Source: Leguminivora glycinivorella | Lineage: Eukaryota > Arthropoda > Insecta > Lepidoptera > Tortricidae | NCBI RefSeq assembly: GCF_023078275.1 | Contig: NC_062981.1 | Coordinates: 17,538,846-17,602,845 of the forward strand | Direction of reading: 5' to 3' | DNA length: 64,000 nucleotides | In this document: positions 52,849-62,876 of the stretch, one piece after another | Layout: every line of letters starts with the position of its first letter | Numbering within the stretch: the first letter of the stretch is position 1 | Position numbers and translations under genes: made by a program | The notes under the pieces: generated by a model | The model's input: the letters and a program-made list of their open reading frames with translations, nothing else | The model's database searches: none | What the model was told of the DNA's origin: nothing

Positions 52849-53668
52849 AAAATTTAGGTATGTTGGCTTCAATAATAATTTTATGACATATAATAAACTA
52901 AAATGATCCTAAAACTCTTTAAAACTAATAGTTCAATAAATACTCTTCCATAAAAAAAATATTTGTGGTCGTTAATGAGCTTTGATACCCTTAATTTTTT
53001 GGTATCTTTTGAAATCTGCTTAAATACCACGTTAATAGGCGCCATTACCTTAAGAACAAATGACATATTTCTTTATTTTAAAATCATATCTCGTCAATAT
53101 ACATTTTGAAAAAAAAAAAAAAGGCATCATCAGTGTAGTTATGATAGTATTTAATAGGTGGCGCTAAAAATTCGAGGTACGATTCTTAGTATGAAGTATG
53201 TAAATCCTATATAAATAATTCTTGGTACTACTTACCACTTATGATACATACAATTTATCGTAAAAAGAAAGGTTTGTATATACTTGAACCCATAATTACT
53301 CATATCAAGTCATGTAGGCGATATTTTCTCATATAAAAGCGCACTGCCTCTGACGCCTTAATATGAAGCTAAATTTTGACCTAAAACGTAGAATATAATT
53401 TCTTCTGGCCGTTTATAAGTAGGTACTCGTACATACATATGTTTTTGTTTTATTTTGTTATACTTTGTCCAAATAGCTCTGTTTATGTAAGTAGTTTTTT
53501 TACTGAACACGATGTTTAAATAATTTCTTTAAGGAAACTGTAAGTTTAGTTTTAAAAAGTTCCAGTGTTTATATATAACTATAAAAGACTGTTTGTTTCT
53601 TACTTAAATAAAAAAAAAATTGCAGATTTCCTTACAATTCCCTTCTTGAGAAACTAGTGATACCTAGA
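52849..53668. other. Unassigned AT-rich sequence
   Basis: A-run at 53110-53122; no supported gene or partner repeat. Confidence 0.5.
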
Positions 53669-53743
53669 CTTATATTGACCGGGATATAGACCGTGATTAC
53701 CTTTTTGATTTTTGTCGAGCTCCCGATATTTCGACGCAGTTAG
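53669..53743 (+). repeat. Short dispersed repeat, copy 2
   Basis: Partner of 4009-4085; almost identical over 75 bp. Confidence 0.8.
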
Positions 53744-53805
53744 TGATACCTAAATATTTAATCATGTTTCCAACAAAAGTCCCGAGAATCTCAACAGTTC
53801 GAGTT

Positions 53806-53872
53806 GCAATTTGAACCTGCGACCTCTGTATAAAAAGTCAGACGTGATTTTCTTTCAGCCACCAACGCTCAT
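53806..53872 (-). repeat. tRNA-like SINE head, degenerate
   Basis: Minus strand GAGGTCGCAGGTTCAAATTG resembles the B-box region of the SINE at 27209-27283; preceded by GTTGGTGGCTGAAAG. Confidence 0.45.
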
Positions 53873-54770
53873 ATCAAAAACTTGAATGAAAAAGATGTCT
53901 ACAATGCGCGTAGTATATTTACAACTCAAAAGTATAATCGTGGCAGTTTTCAGGAATATCAATATCAACCTGACCTTTTAACCTTTACCATTTAATTACA
54001 TCTTATTCAAAACAACGAACATAACCTCAAAACAAAAACAAAAGCCAACCGCTTAAACACTGGACGCAACTTTAAAATCAGAATCGAAGTGACTCGATAG
54101 GCTGTCCTCACCACTCTTATCAACCGCTTTTCAATTAACCAAGTAAATAAAGCTATGTACTAACTCTTCACATAATGAGTTAATAACACAACACCTATAC
54201 ATACGCGTTACAAACGGAAAATCGCGCACACACCCACGCGCACACACACACTAACACCAAATTCGTACATAAAACGCTTTCTTCTTGTATTCTTAATTAG
54301 CGTGTCGATTGTTTCTGTCCCTTTCTCGCCCGCCGGGGTAATTAGAAGGCCGTCTCGCTCGCGCTTTCTTAATACATTCTTCCTCTCCGCAGTGTTTCTT
54401 TACGTTTTTATTTGTGTGCGTGTCTGTGTGCGGTGGTGTTTAATTTACATGTACTTGTATGTCAGTGTACAGGCGCTGGGGGATAGGGTGTTTTGGACAA
54501 GGCAATGTTTGTTTTGATATAATACATTTTATATCGTACTTTATGATGATAACAATTGGAAAATACATGTTTTTGTTATTGTTATTAATACTAAGTTGTA
54601 GTGTATCTAAGTGGTAATGTTTATCAGAGACTAAAATGCTTTTGGAACGTAAAGTTTACAAACTTGTTTAAAATATTAAAAAGTAACTTTATCGGCAATT
54701 ACCGTGCATTAGAATATATTCAGAAAGTGGTCAATAAAATACGAACTTTATAGTTTAAACAGTGTGAAAT
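53873..54770. other. Unassigned region with CA-rich tract
   Basis: CACACACCCACGCGCACACA at about 54227-54252; otherwise non-coding. Confidence 0.5.
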
Positions 54771-54956
54771 AAAAAGGACCGTTAAAATTTTGCATACTGA
54801 CTTTTGAACAAAATTGACAGTTCCATAGAAATGAACAGCGTCATGACAGTCGAAATGTATGAAACAGTTTTTTTTGCGATTTCAGCTTTGGTCCCATAAT
54901 AAATATGTTCATTATGACCTCAAAAGTCACTATGCAAAGTTTGAACGGTCCTTTTT
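54771..54956. mobile_element. MITE with AAAAAGGACCGTT termini
   Basis: AAAAAGGACCGTTAAAATTT to CAAAGTTTGAACGGTCCTTTTT, ~33-bp inverted arms with a few mismatches. Ends exactly where the next element begins. Confidence 0.85.
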
Positions 54957-55491
54957 AGGGTTCCGTAGTCAACTAGGAACCCTTTAGTTTCGCCATGTCT
55001 GTCTGTCCGTCCGTCCGTGCGTCCGCGGATAATCTCAGCAACCGTTAGCACTAGAAAGCTGAAATTTGGTACTAATATGTATATCAATCACGCCAACAAA
55101 ATGCAAAAATAAAAAACGGAAAAAAATGTTTTATTAGGGTACCCCCCCTGCATGTAAAGTGGGGGCTGATATTTTTTTCATTCCAACCCCAACATGTGAT
55201 ATATTGTTGGATAGGTATTTAAAAATGAATAAGGGTTTACTAAGATCGTTTTTTGATAATATTAATATTTTCGGAAATAATCGCTCCTAAAGGAAAAAAA
55301 AGTGCGTCCCCCCCTCTAACTTTTGAACCATATGTTAAAAAAATATGAAAAAAATCACAAAAGTAGAACTTTATAAAGAATTTCTAGGAAAATTATTTTG
55401 AACTTGATAGGGTCAGTAGTTTTTGAAAAAAATACGGAAAACTACGGAACCCTACACTGAGCGTGGCCCGACACGCTCTTGGCCGGTTTTT
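54953..55491 (+). mobile_element. ~540-bp TTAGGGTTCCGTAGTC element, copy A
   Basis: TTTTAGGGTTCCGTAGTCAA, (GTCC)n, GGATAATCTCAGCAACCGTT, GGGGTACC-like block, GTTTACTAAGATCGTTTTTT, and ACGGAACCCTACACTGAGCG to CTTGGCCGGTTTTT. Inverted partner at 58240-58803. No coding capacity; TE class uncertain. Confidence 0.85.
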
Positions 55492-56041
55492 ATTTCACCG
55501 TATAGTGGCCGAAGTTGGTTAAGACAGCATCATCATCATCATCATATCTGAGCAAACAAATAAATAGGTATGTATGTGTTTTACTTGTTTCGTAAATAAT
55601 AATGTCTATTGTCTGTTTTTTTTCTTATCATATATAATAACTAGCTTTTACCCGCGGCTTCGCCCGCGTAATAAAAGTATTCATTAAGATTTTCATTTGG
55701 ATCCTTAGGTTTCTCTGTAGGTATATTTATCTGCGATTATTTCGATTGCACATAATACTCATAATGCTTTTGCTTGCAATGATTGTAGAAATATTACAGA
55801 TAGACCACAGCGTAGGTAATTCTATATACGCTGGGGAAACCTTTATAAACATCCCACATAGCCCATATTTCGACACTATGATCGGTGGGTAAAAAGTACT
55901 TTTTTCAATTATCCCTTACAATTTTTAACATTTTGCTTATACTTATCGCAAACGTAATCTTCAAGCAAGCAAACAACGATCGTCTTAGAGCACATTGATT
56001 GTAAGAGACCGCCGACCGATTATCCGTATCCCTCTAACGAT

Positions 56042-56273
56042 ACCCATATTATCCGTATCCGTATCCGTATCCGTATCGCTATCGCTATCGCTATCGCTAT
56101 CGCTATCGCTATCGCTATCGCTGTCGCTGTCGCTATCGCTGTCGCTATCGCTGTCGCTATCGCTGTCGCTATCGCTGTCGCTATCGCTATCGCTATCGCT
56201 ATCGCTATCGCTATCCCTATCGCTATCCCTATCCCTATCCCTATCCCTATCCCTATCCCTATCCCTATCCCTT
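56042..56273. repeat. Hexanucleotide satellite (ATCGCT)n and variants
   Basis: Nearly 40 tandem hexamers in blocks: CCGTAT, then CGCTAT/CGCTGT alternating, then CCCTAT. Block structure shows point variants spread by slippage. Translates as Asp-Ser or Leu-Ser runs on opposite strands, which is an artefact of the repeat. Confidence 0.95.
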
Positions 56274-56296
56274 ATCAAGATGTTTAATGATATAAC

Positions 56297-56616
56297 ACTT
56301 TAAGTTCTCGCGCTTTGTACACATATTTAAAGTCACATACAGGTCGAACGCGATTAATTAACATTATTTTTACCTTTTTTCCCAACGTTTAGGCCAGGTT
56401 GCACTGGCCGTGGTCGCGGAAGACTGACGTCCCAGCAAAATGTCACCGGAGATGTAAACAACACAAAACTACCCGATACTAATTTATATAAATGTTCGGG
56501 GTAGACAAATAAATGTAATCTACCCGCTTTTAGTTAATGTTTATTTCACACCATGTTTATTTTAAAGGTAAAAATAATGTTAATTAATCGCGTTCGACCT
56601 GTATGTGACTTTAAAT
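56297..56616. mobile_element. MITE with GTCACATACAGGTCGAACGC termini, copy 2
   Basis: Longest copy of the family: TTAAAGTCACATACAGGTCG to CGACCTGTATGTGACTTTAA with about 120 bp of extra interior (GACGTCCCAGCAAAATG onward) relative to 14072-14277. Lies within the Helitron-like element. Confidence 0.85.
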
Positions 56617-56836
56617 ATATGTTTAATGATTTCTTATCAAGTGCTAAAATATAAAGTTTCATGGTTTTATCTTTTATAATTAAGAAATCCCATACATCAA
56701 ACTTTCAACCTCTTTTTCAACCCCTTCATCCCTTTTTTTCGAAATAAAAAGTAGCCTATGTTCTGTCTCAGGATCTAAAGATTGTCTGTTCCAAATTTCA
56801 TCAAAATCGGTTGCGTGGTTTAAGCGGGAAAGCGTA

Positions 56837-56873
<37 letters not shown>

Positions 56874-56904
56874 GTTACTTTCGCATTTATAATATTAGTA
56901 TGGA

Positions 56905-57475
56905 TGATTTCGATCATTAAAAAAAAAATTGTATCCATTGTGTATTGTTGGCGTAAATGCCGCCATTTAACCTAGTGTAAGTCCCCGCAGAAAGCCAGCG
57001 CTGCGAATGTCCGCGGCATTATGCTGAGTAGGGGTCCTATTTTAGCGTCTAATGTTTTTTGTTTGCATGACCTTTATTTGTACTTTGTTGTGGCGTTAAA
57101 TGAATGTTTTCTATTCTATTCTACTCTATATATCAAATTATTTCGATGTCACCAAAATCCACACCTTTTCCCACTGCCCCCATCGTCTGTACCCGTGTTT
57201 TATACGAATGTGGGTATACGCGAAAGGGTGTCAGCGGGGGGCGCGTACACATAAACACTTATAAAAGTTTTTTGACAACAACGCTCCCCCCTCCCCCCGC
57301 GCTAATTTATGTTGCTTTTTTAATCAATACGGAGAGAGTATAGATTCTATCGGTTGAGATGTCACTTGTGCTTTTGGTTCTTAATTAGGGTTATTCTTAT
57401 TAGAAAATACCACTCGGCTACTTGGGTCAAAGCGGTATGGAGTGAATCTTCTCAAGTATGTGAAATCTGCTAACC
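56905..57475. other. Unassigned sequence
   Basis: Short overlapping plus-strand frames at 57021-57343 have no recognised domain. Confidence 0.5.
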
Positions 57476-57477
57476 AG

Positions 57478-57560
57478 TGGGTGGTAGAGTGATCTAAGCA
57501 TTTACCTCGACAGCAGAGGATGTTGGTTCGAATCCAAGCCAGTGCTTAACCAACATGCCA
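57478..57560 (+). repeat. tRNA-like SINE head
   Basis: GGGTGGTAGAGTGATCTAAG resembles an A box and TTGGTTCGAATCCAAGCC a B box. The T arm pairs (TTGG/CCAA), but the acceptor is not closed. Confidence 0.5.
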
Positions 57561-57791
57561 GTCGTTAAGCACGACGAAGGCTGTGAGGCATTTGTGTTGT
57601 ATGGTGTTTGACATTTGCGGTTTGTTCTTTGTCAATTTTGTGTAGATTAATTGGTTAATTTTTTTTTTTTTTAACATAGTAATGACCGGTAAATTTTTTG
57701 AATATTGTATAACTAGCTTTATTAATAGTGTGTGAACCTGCCTTAGAAATCTATATTATTTGTGGTCATGGTTCGTTAATATTTCTTGTAT

Positions 57792-57957
57792 GTGGGTAGC
57801 TTTTGCACATTGTACTTTTTTTCCTTAGTCACCCGTTGACCACGAACACTGTAAAGAGTTCGAAACGTCGGGATGTATTTTAAATTCATTATACGCGATT
57901 TAATCCGTTTCCATAGTTTTATTTCATGAGTAACTTTCGCGGTAACCGAAGACAATA
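57792..57957 (+). repeat. ACCACGAACGCTGTAAAG repeat, copy 3
   Basis: TGGGTAGCTTTTGCACATTG to GGTAACCGAAGACAATATT; close to 18590-18768 along its whole length. Confidence 0.85.
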
Positions 57958-57992
57958 TTCTGTCTATCTTTCTTAAACTTTGAGTATCTTAT

Positions 57993-58236
57993 TTTTTAAC
58001 CCCCGATGCAAAAACGACGGGGTGTTATAAGTTTGACGTGTCTGTCTGTCTGTCTGTTTGTCTGTTTGTCTGTCTATCTGTGTGTGTGTCTGTCTGTGGC
58101 ATCGTAGCTCCCGAACGGATGAACCGATTTGGATTTATTTTTTTTTGTCTGAAAGCTGAGTAAGTCGGGAGTGTTCTTAGCCATGTTTCATCGGTCGGGG
58201 TTTTTTTCAAAATTTTAATTTTGTGGTTAGGTTATT
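57993..58236 (+). repeat. Interspersed repeat with GTCT microsatellite, copy 4
   Basis: TTTTTAACCCCCGATGCAAA to TTTTGTGGTTAGGTTA, (GTCT/GTTT)n at 58041-58095. Directly followed by the element at 58240. Confidence 0.85.
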
Positions 58237-58239
58237 TAT

Positions 58240-58803
58240 AAAAAACCGGCCAAGAGCGTGTCGGGCCACGCTCAGTGTAGGGTTCCGTAGTTTTCCGTAT
58301 TTTTCTCAAAAACTACTAAACCTATCAAGTTCAAAACAATTTTCCTAGAAAGTCTTTATAAAGTTCTACTTTTATGATTTTTTTCATATTTTTTAAACAT
58401 ATGGTTCAAAAGTTAGAGGGGGGGGACACACTTTTTTTTTCTTTAGGAGCGATTATTTCCGAAAATATTAATATTATCAAAAAACGATCTTAGTAAACCC
58501 TTATTCATTTTTAAATACCTATCCAAAAATATATCACACGTTGGGGTTGGAATGAAAAAAAATATCAGCCCCCACTTTACATGTAGGGGGGGTACCCTAA
58601 TAAAACATTTTTTTCCATTTTTTATTTTTGCACTTTGTTGGCGTGACTGATATACATATTGGTACCAAATTTCAGCTTTCTATTGTTAACGGTTACTGAG
58701 ATTATCCGCGGACGGACGGACGGACGGACGGACGGACGGACGGACGGACAGACAGACATGGCGAAACTATAAGGGTTCCTAGTTGACTACGGAACCCTAA
58801 AAA
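58240..58803 (-). mobile_element. ~560-bp TTAGGGTTCCGTAGTC element, copy B
   Basis: Reverse complement of 54953-55491 with an expanded (GGAC)n tract at about 58709-58755. High identity over the body suggests both copies are young or were locally duplicated. Confidence 0.85.
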
Positions 58804-58841
58804 CGAATGTTTAATCAATATTGCCTACTTTTAAAATCCTA

Positions 58842-58955
58842 AATCATTTGTCCGGAATAATTATTGCTTTAATTAGCCTCAAAGAGTATTTAAAAATAGT
58901 CACACATTTGTGACTATTAGGCTAATTAAAGCAACAATTGTCCGGACAAATGATT
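58842..58955. mobile_element. Hairpin MITE with AATCATTTGTCCGGA termini
   Basis: AATCATTTGTCCGGAATAAT pairs with ACAATTGTCCGGACAAATGATT, and GCTTTAATTAGCCT with AGGCTAATTAAAGC; the inner AATAGTCACACATTTGTGACTATT closes the stem. Confidence 0.85.
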
Positions 58956-59090
58956 GACTTTATAAATTAAAAAACCGAAAGGTCCCGCAAAAATCTTCGC
59001 CTATTAAAAAGATTTATTAAGTGCTGACGCTGACCGGCCATTGTTTTAGGGTTCCATATTTTTCTTCTTCATTTAGCGATCTCTTGCGTT

Positions 59091-59303
59091 TTTTTTAACC
59101 CCCGACGCAAAATCGACGCGGTGTTATAAGTTTGACGTGTCTGTCTGTCTGTTTGTCTGCCTGTCTGTCTGTGGCATTGTAGCTCCCGAACGGATGAACC
59201 AATTTAGATTTAGTTTTTTTTTGTCTGAAAGCTGAGTTAGTCGGGAGTGTTATTAGCCATGTTTCATGAAAATCGGTCTACTATATAATTTTGTGGTTAA
59301 GTA
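59091..59303 (+). repeat. Interspersed repeat with GTCT microsatellite, copy 5
   Basis: TTTTTAACCCCCGACGCAAA to ATAATTTTGTGGTTAAG; slightly 3'-shortened relative to copies 2 and 4. Confidence 0.85.
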
Positions 59304-60016
59304 ATTCTTAAAAAAATACTCATAGATCTCGGTCTAAACGAGTATTATGAAGACCACAGAATTAGATTTAGATAGAAGAAACGAGTTCATTTATTTGTAT
59401 GGCGGCCGAGCGTGTCAGATTTTGTACTGAAGTTGTTACTTGCCTGTGATTTTAAATATGTCTCAGGCCCTTGAGTGTTGATAAGTTTTATGTTGTTGCA
59501 ATTAAATATCATGTAACGAGGCATTTTTAATGTTTTTGTTGACTTCAACTTACAAAAATTGACGCCCGAAAGCTGCAAGCTGCGATTAAAGACGGACAAC
59601 TCAGTGGATTTCACTGAGTTCATTTGACACGCTAAGTAGATACGTTTGCTTGATCTATGGTTTATATGACATCTGTGATGAAGACAAAGTATCACTCACG
59701 GAATGGTCTCTTCTCAACATGATGCTGGTGACTTCCAATGTTACTTTTTTTCGATTTCGGCAAGTCTAAGGTGAAAGTAAGGAAAATAATCACTAGATTA
59801 CATAAAAAAATTGAAAAAAATATCATATTTTACTACGTAGTAAGGCTTTGAAAAACACTTTTTGTAGTAAACTCACGTATTTCGTTCCTTTGAGTATTTT
59901 GATTTACGTAAGTGTTTATAAATACGACCTACCAACCTTGCTTTAAATAGATAATAGGATTAGATAATTTGAATGTTACTATTCAAATCTAATATCTTCT
60001 TTACTTATCTTCATTA
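59304..60016. other. Unassigned sequence
   Basis: A 102-codon minus-strand frame at 59387-59695 has no recognised domain. Confidence 0.5.
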
Positions 60017-60152
60017 GGTTAACTTGAAGAGATCCCTATCAGGGATAAGTTCGATTTTGTACTTCCTCCTTCATCTTTCTTTTGTTTATATTTGATGTCT
60101 TGTTTATTTTTTGTTGGTGATGGTGGTACAATAAAGAGATTACTTACTTAAA
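60017..60152 (+). repeat. LINE 3' tail
   Basis: GGTTAACTTGAAGAGATCCC, hairpin TCCCTATCAGGGA, TAAGTTCGATTTTGTACTTC and GGTACAATAAAGAGATTACT, with AATAAA as probable polyadenylation signal. Plus-strand relative of 17457-17582 and 23973-24096. Confidence 0.75.
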
Positions 60153-61620
60153 TAGTAAACATGTATGTACCTACTCATTATCTGTAAAATTTTTCTTATG
60201 AGCAATTTGCCTTAAAATTGGATTGTCAGAGTGCAGGCCATGCAACTATATAACGGACATTATTTTTATGGGGTTTTAAAAGTTATTTGAACTAAATTAC
60301 AGGCTGTATATCTAACATTAAGACTAGACCTCCAAATATTTTGAATTTCTTACAATGAGAATCATGTTACGAATCTTGTGACAATGCTTAGAAAAGAACA
60401 CCAAAAAATAACGATTTTTAAAAATCAACTTTTCATGAGGTGAGATTTTAGTCAAATTACCTGTTTACAATAAAAAAAAGTTTGAGTCAATTGTTTCATT
60501 CACAACACGGTTAATCATCCATAAATCTTTTTCTTTCTTTCTAAAAAACATAGCAAAAGTCAACGTCGTCACTATCTATCGAACCCAGTAGACTTAACGA
60601 TCTCTAAAGACCTACAAAACCTTATCTCAGACTCGCGTATATTTGTTTTAAGCTCTCAATGCGAACGAATGAAACAGCCTGTACGAATACATCGAGCATG
60701 ACTTTCGGCTTAAGAAACGCACCAACTCAAAGAATACTGAACTTTATCTTGAAAAGCAGAATTTTGAGATTGTACTGTAGGTTGAACAAAGTTATAGGAT
60801 GTTCAAAGAAAAGCAAAGAAGGCAAAGAAAGAAAGGGGGAAGGGACAACTAAAGGGAGATGTGTCTTAGCCGGTGATGAATTAAATTTTTAGGGGGTGTT
60901 GGGGGTTGCCCCTTTCGTGTCTTCATCTCGTTCTTTAATTTATATTAATTATTTTTAGGCCATTGGTTTAGGGTTTAGTGTTGTGTGGGGTTATTTTTTT
61001 GTTTGAGTGAATGTTTTGAGGTGCAGTCAGCATTATACCGATACAGATACATTTATTGGTACTAATCATTTACACTGTCAAACATTGTTACAATTATGTA
61101 AAAAAAAAGTGCAATCATTCGAATTAAATTCCAATAAAATGATGTCTAGCTTAGTGCTATTTTATACATTGAAAATAATAATCAGACACAATACAAATAC
61201 ATAGTAGATACTTAGATAGTGAAGACAAAATGCATCGGCGATACAGAACTTTGCTTCTCTAACAAAGGTATGTTACGATATTATTTGGCAACGTTGGTAG
61301 TCACTAGATACTGTTATAATATTAAATTACATAGTGACAAATATATAATACGGACGGCGACCGTATATTATTATGTATATGCCTAAGCCAAACTTGCTTC
61401 TAATGTATCATAGTGTGTTCATTGGAGGTTTTATATTTCTCTTTTCTTATCTGGCATTTTACACTTAATTTGAGAGGGCAGGAATTTTTTAACGATGTCA
61501 GGTATTTATAGTGGATATAATATATCTTAGAATCGACACATCGAGCATCGAGCGTAATTAATATATATAACATACTTACATAAATTATACCTACACTAGA
61601 TTTGTATACTTTAGGTACCT
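60153..61620. other. Unassigned AT-rich region
   Basis: No partner repeat; 77- and 65-codon frames at 60659-60892 and 61007-61204 have no recognised domain. Confidence 0.5.
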
Positions 61621-61710
61621 TTAGTGCGTTTCACATTATCCGATCCGATATCCGATTTTTTCCATTGAAATCATTCCGAAATCCAATCGGATAATGTGAA
61701 AACGGACTTA
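61621..61710. mobile_element. MITE with GTGCGTTTTCACATTATCCG-type TIR, short copy
   Basis: TTAGTGCGTTTCACATTATC to CGGATAATGTGAAAACGGAC; 90 bp, the shortest complete copy of the 389-521 family. Confidence 0.8.
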
Positions 61711-61809
61711 ACTTCATCTTCGCGGATTTGACATCTCACATACACTTTTTTCTCTATTGATTTTGTTGTCCATTCTGTTTGTCAGTTTTCTACAAAATTT
61801 GATGGTTAC

Positions 61810-62329
61810 TTAAGACGATACGGTAGGGGTCAATTCTCCATACAAACGCTCTCGACTATTTCCTCCCTGGTTTTTGAAGATAGGGAAATGATTTTTTCAA
61901 CACAGATTGTTATTATTTTTATCTGTGTCGGACCGTTTTGATTTTTTTGATATTCTGCTTTTTAAAGACTCTAGAGCCAATCAAAAATTTTCAAAAACGG
62001 CCTTTTTCATTGTGGCTCAAAAAAAGGTGTGATACTCAAGATTGGTGACAATTAAACAAAAAAGCTAAACGGTTCGACATATATTATATTTCATTGTTAT
62101 TCAGATTCTCAAATTTCGTTCCGATTGATTAAGTTTTGAAGGAGGAAAGAGTCGAGAGTGGAACCTCGATTTTAAAGATTTTTTTGAAATATCTTTTGAC
62201 TGAGTTGTTCTTAATGGACAATTTTTTTCGATAAATCTAGTTAATAGCACTGGTATATTTAACTAAAATTCCCAAGTTGAAAGGGGGGCTCCTTTCCATT
62301 TTAGCATTTTCGCTACCGTATCCTCTTAA
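61810..62329. mobile_element. piggyBac-like MITE, ~510 bp, TTAA ends
   Basis: TTAAGACGATACGGTAG on the left and CTACCGTATCCTCTTAA on the right form ~15-bp inverted ends bounded by TTAA. AT-rich interior with no transposase frame. Confidence 0.75.
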
Positions 62330-62727
62330 AGATCAGATCCCTATTCTGCATGTGCAATTTCAACGTACTCGTAGGTACTTATTAAAATTTTCCTTTAAGT
62401 TATGAAAACATAAGATATATTTTCAAAACTAACTTTTCGGAGTACATTATTTTGTGTTATTCTTATCACAACACATTTATGAACACTTAGAAATAAAGTC
62501 AAAGTAGGTAGTATCCAAATCTGAAAAAAAAAGAAAAAAATGCCAATCACTCCCCAAGTTTAAAAACGGCACAATCGTCCGCGCCGGACTTTTACAGCAC
62601 TTCAACTTTCACGGTCACGGTCAGCCGAGGGCCAGTGGGCGCCAACCCTGATGTTATAGGGGTGTGCCAAATTTGAGTTCACTGCATGGCGTCGCTGTAA
62701 GGAAAGGTGTAGTCACTTGGTTGTACT

Positions 62728-62876
62728 TTTAAGTTCTCGCGCTTTGTACGCATATTTAAAGTCACACGCTGGTCGAACGCGATTAATTAACATTATTTGA
62801 CCACAGTGCAACCTGGCCGAAACGTTGGAAAAAGATAAAATAATGTTAGTTAATGTGACTTGTGTGTGACTTTAAA
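62728..62876. mobile_element. MITE with GTCACATACAGGTCGAACGC termini, copy 3
   Basis: AAGTTCTCGCGCTTTGTACG, TTAAAGTCACACGCTGGTCG and GTTAATGTGACTTGTGTGTGACTTTAA; a shorter, more diverged copy. Confidence 0.8.

Larger units (their letters stand above)
55641..56904 (-). mobile_element. 1.26-kb Helitron-like element with internal satellite
   Basis: On plus it opens CTAGCTTTTACCCGCGGCTT and closes CGCATTTATAATATTAGTATGGA, flanked by A and T: the same 3' CTAG and 5' TCC ends as Lep1 but a longer, different body. The 5' side has (ACAG)n, CGTAACAGACAGACAG, and AAAAAGTAGCCTATGTTCTG. Contains a hexanucleotide satellite and a complete MITE. No Rep/helicase seen, so non-autonomous. Confidence 0.75.

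Noticed and set aside
55985..56303. Asp-Ser repeat protein (minus strand) or Leu-Ser repeat protein (plus strand)
   Set aside because: Both are translations of one hexanucleotide satellite, open on both strands because of its composition; there is no non-repeat domain.
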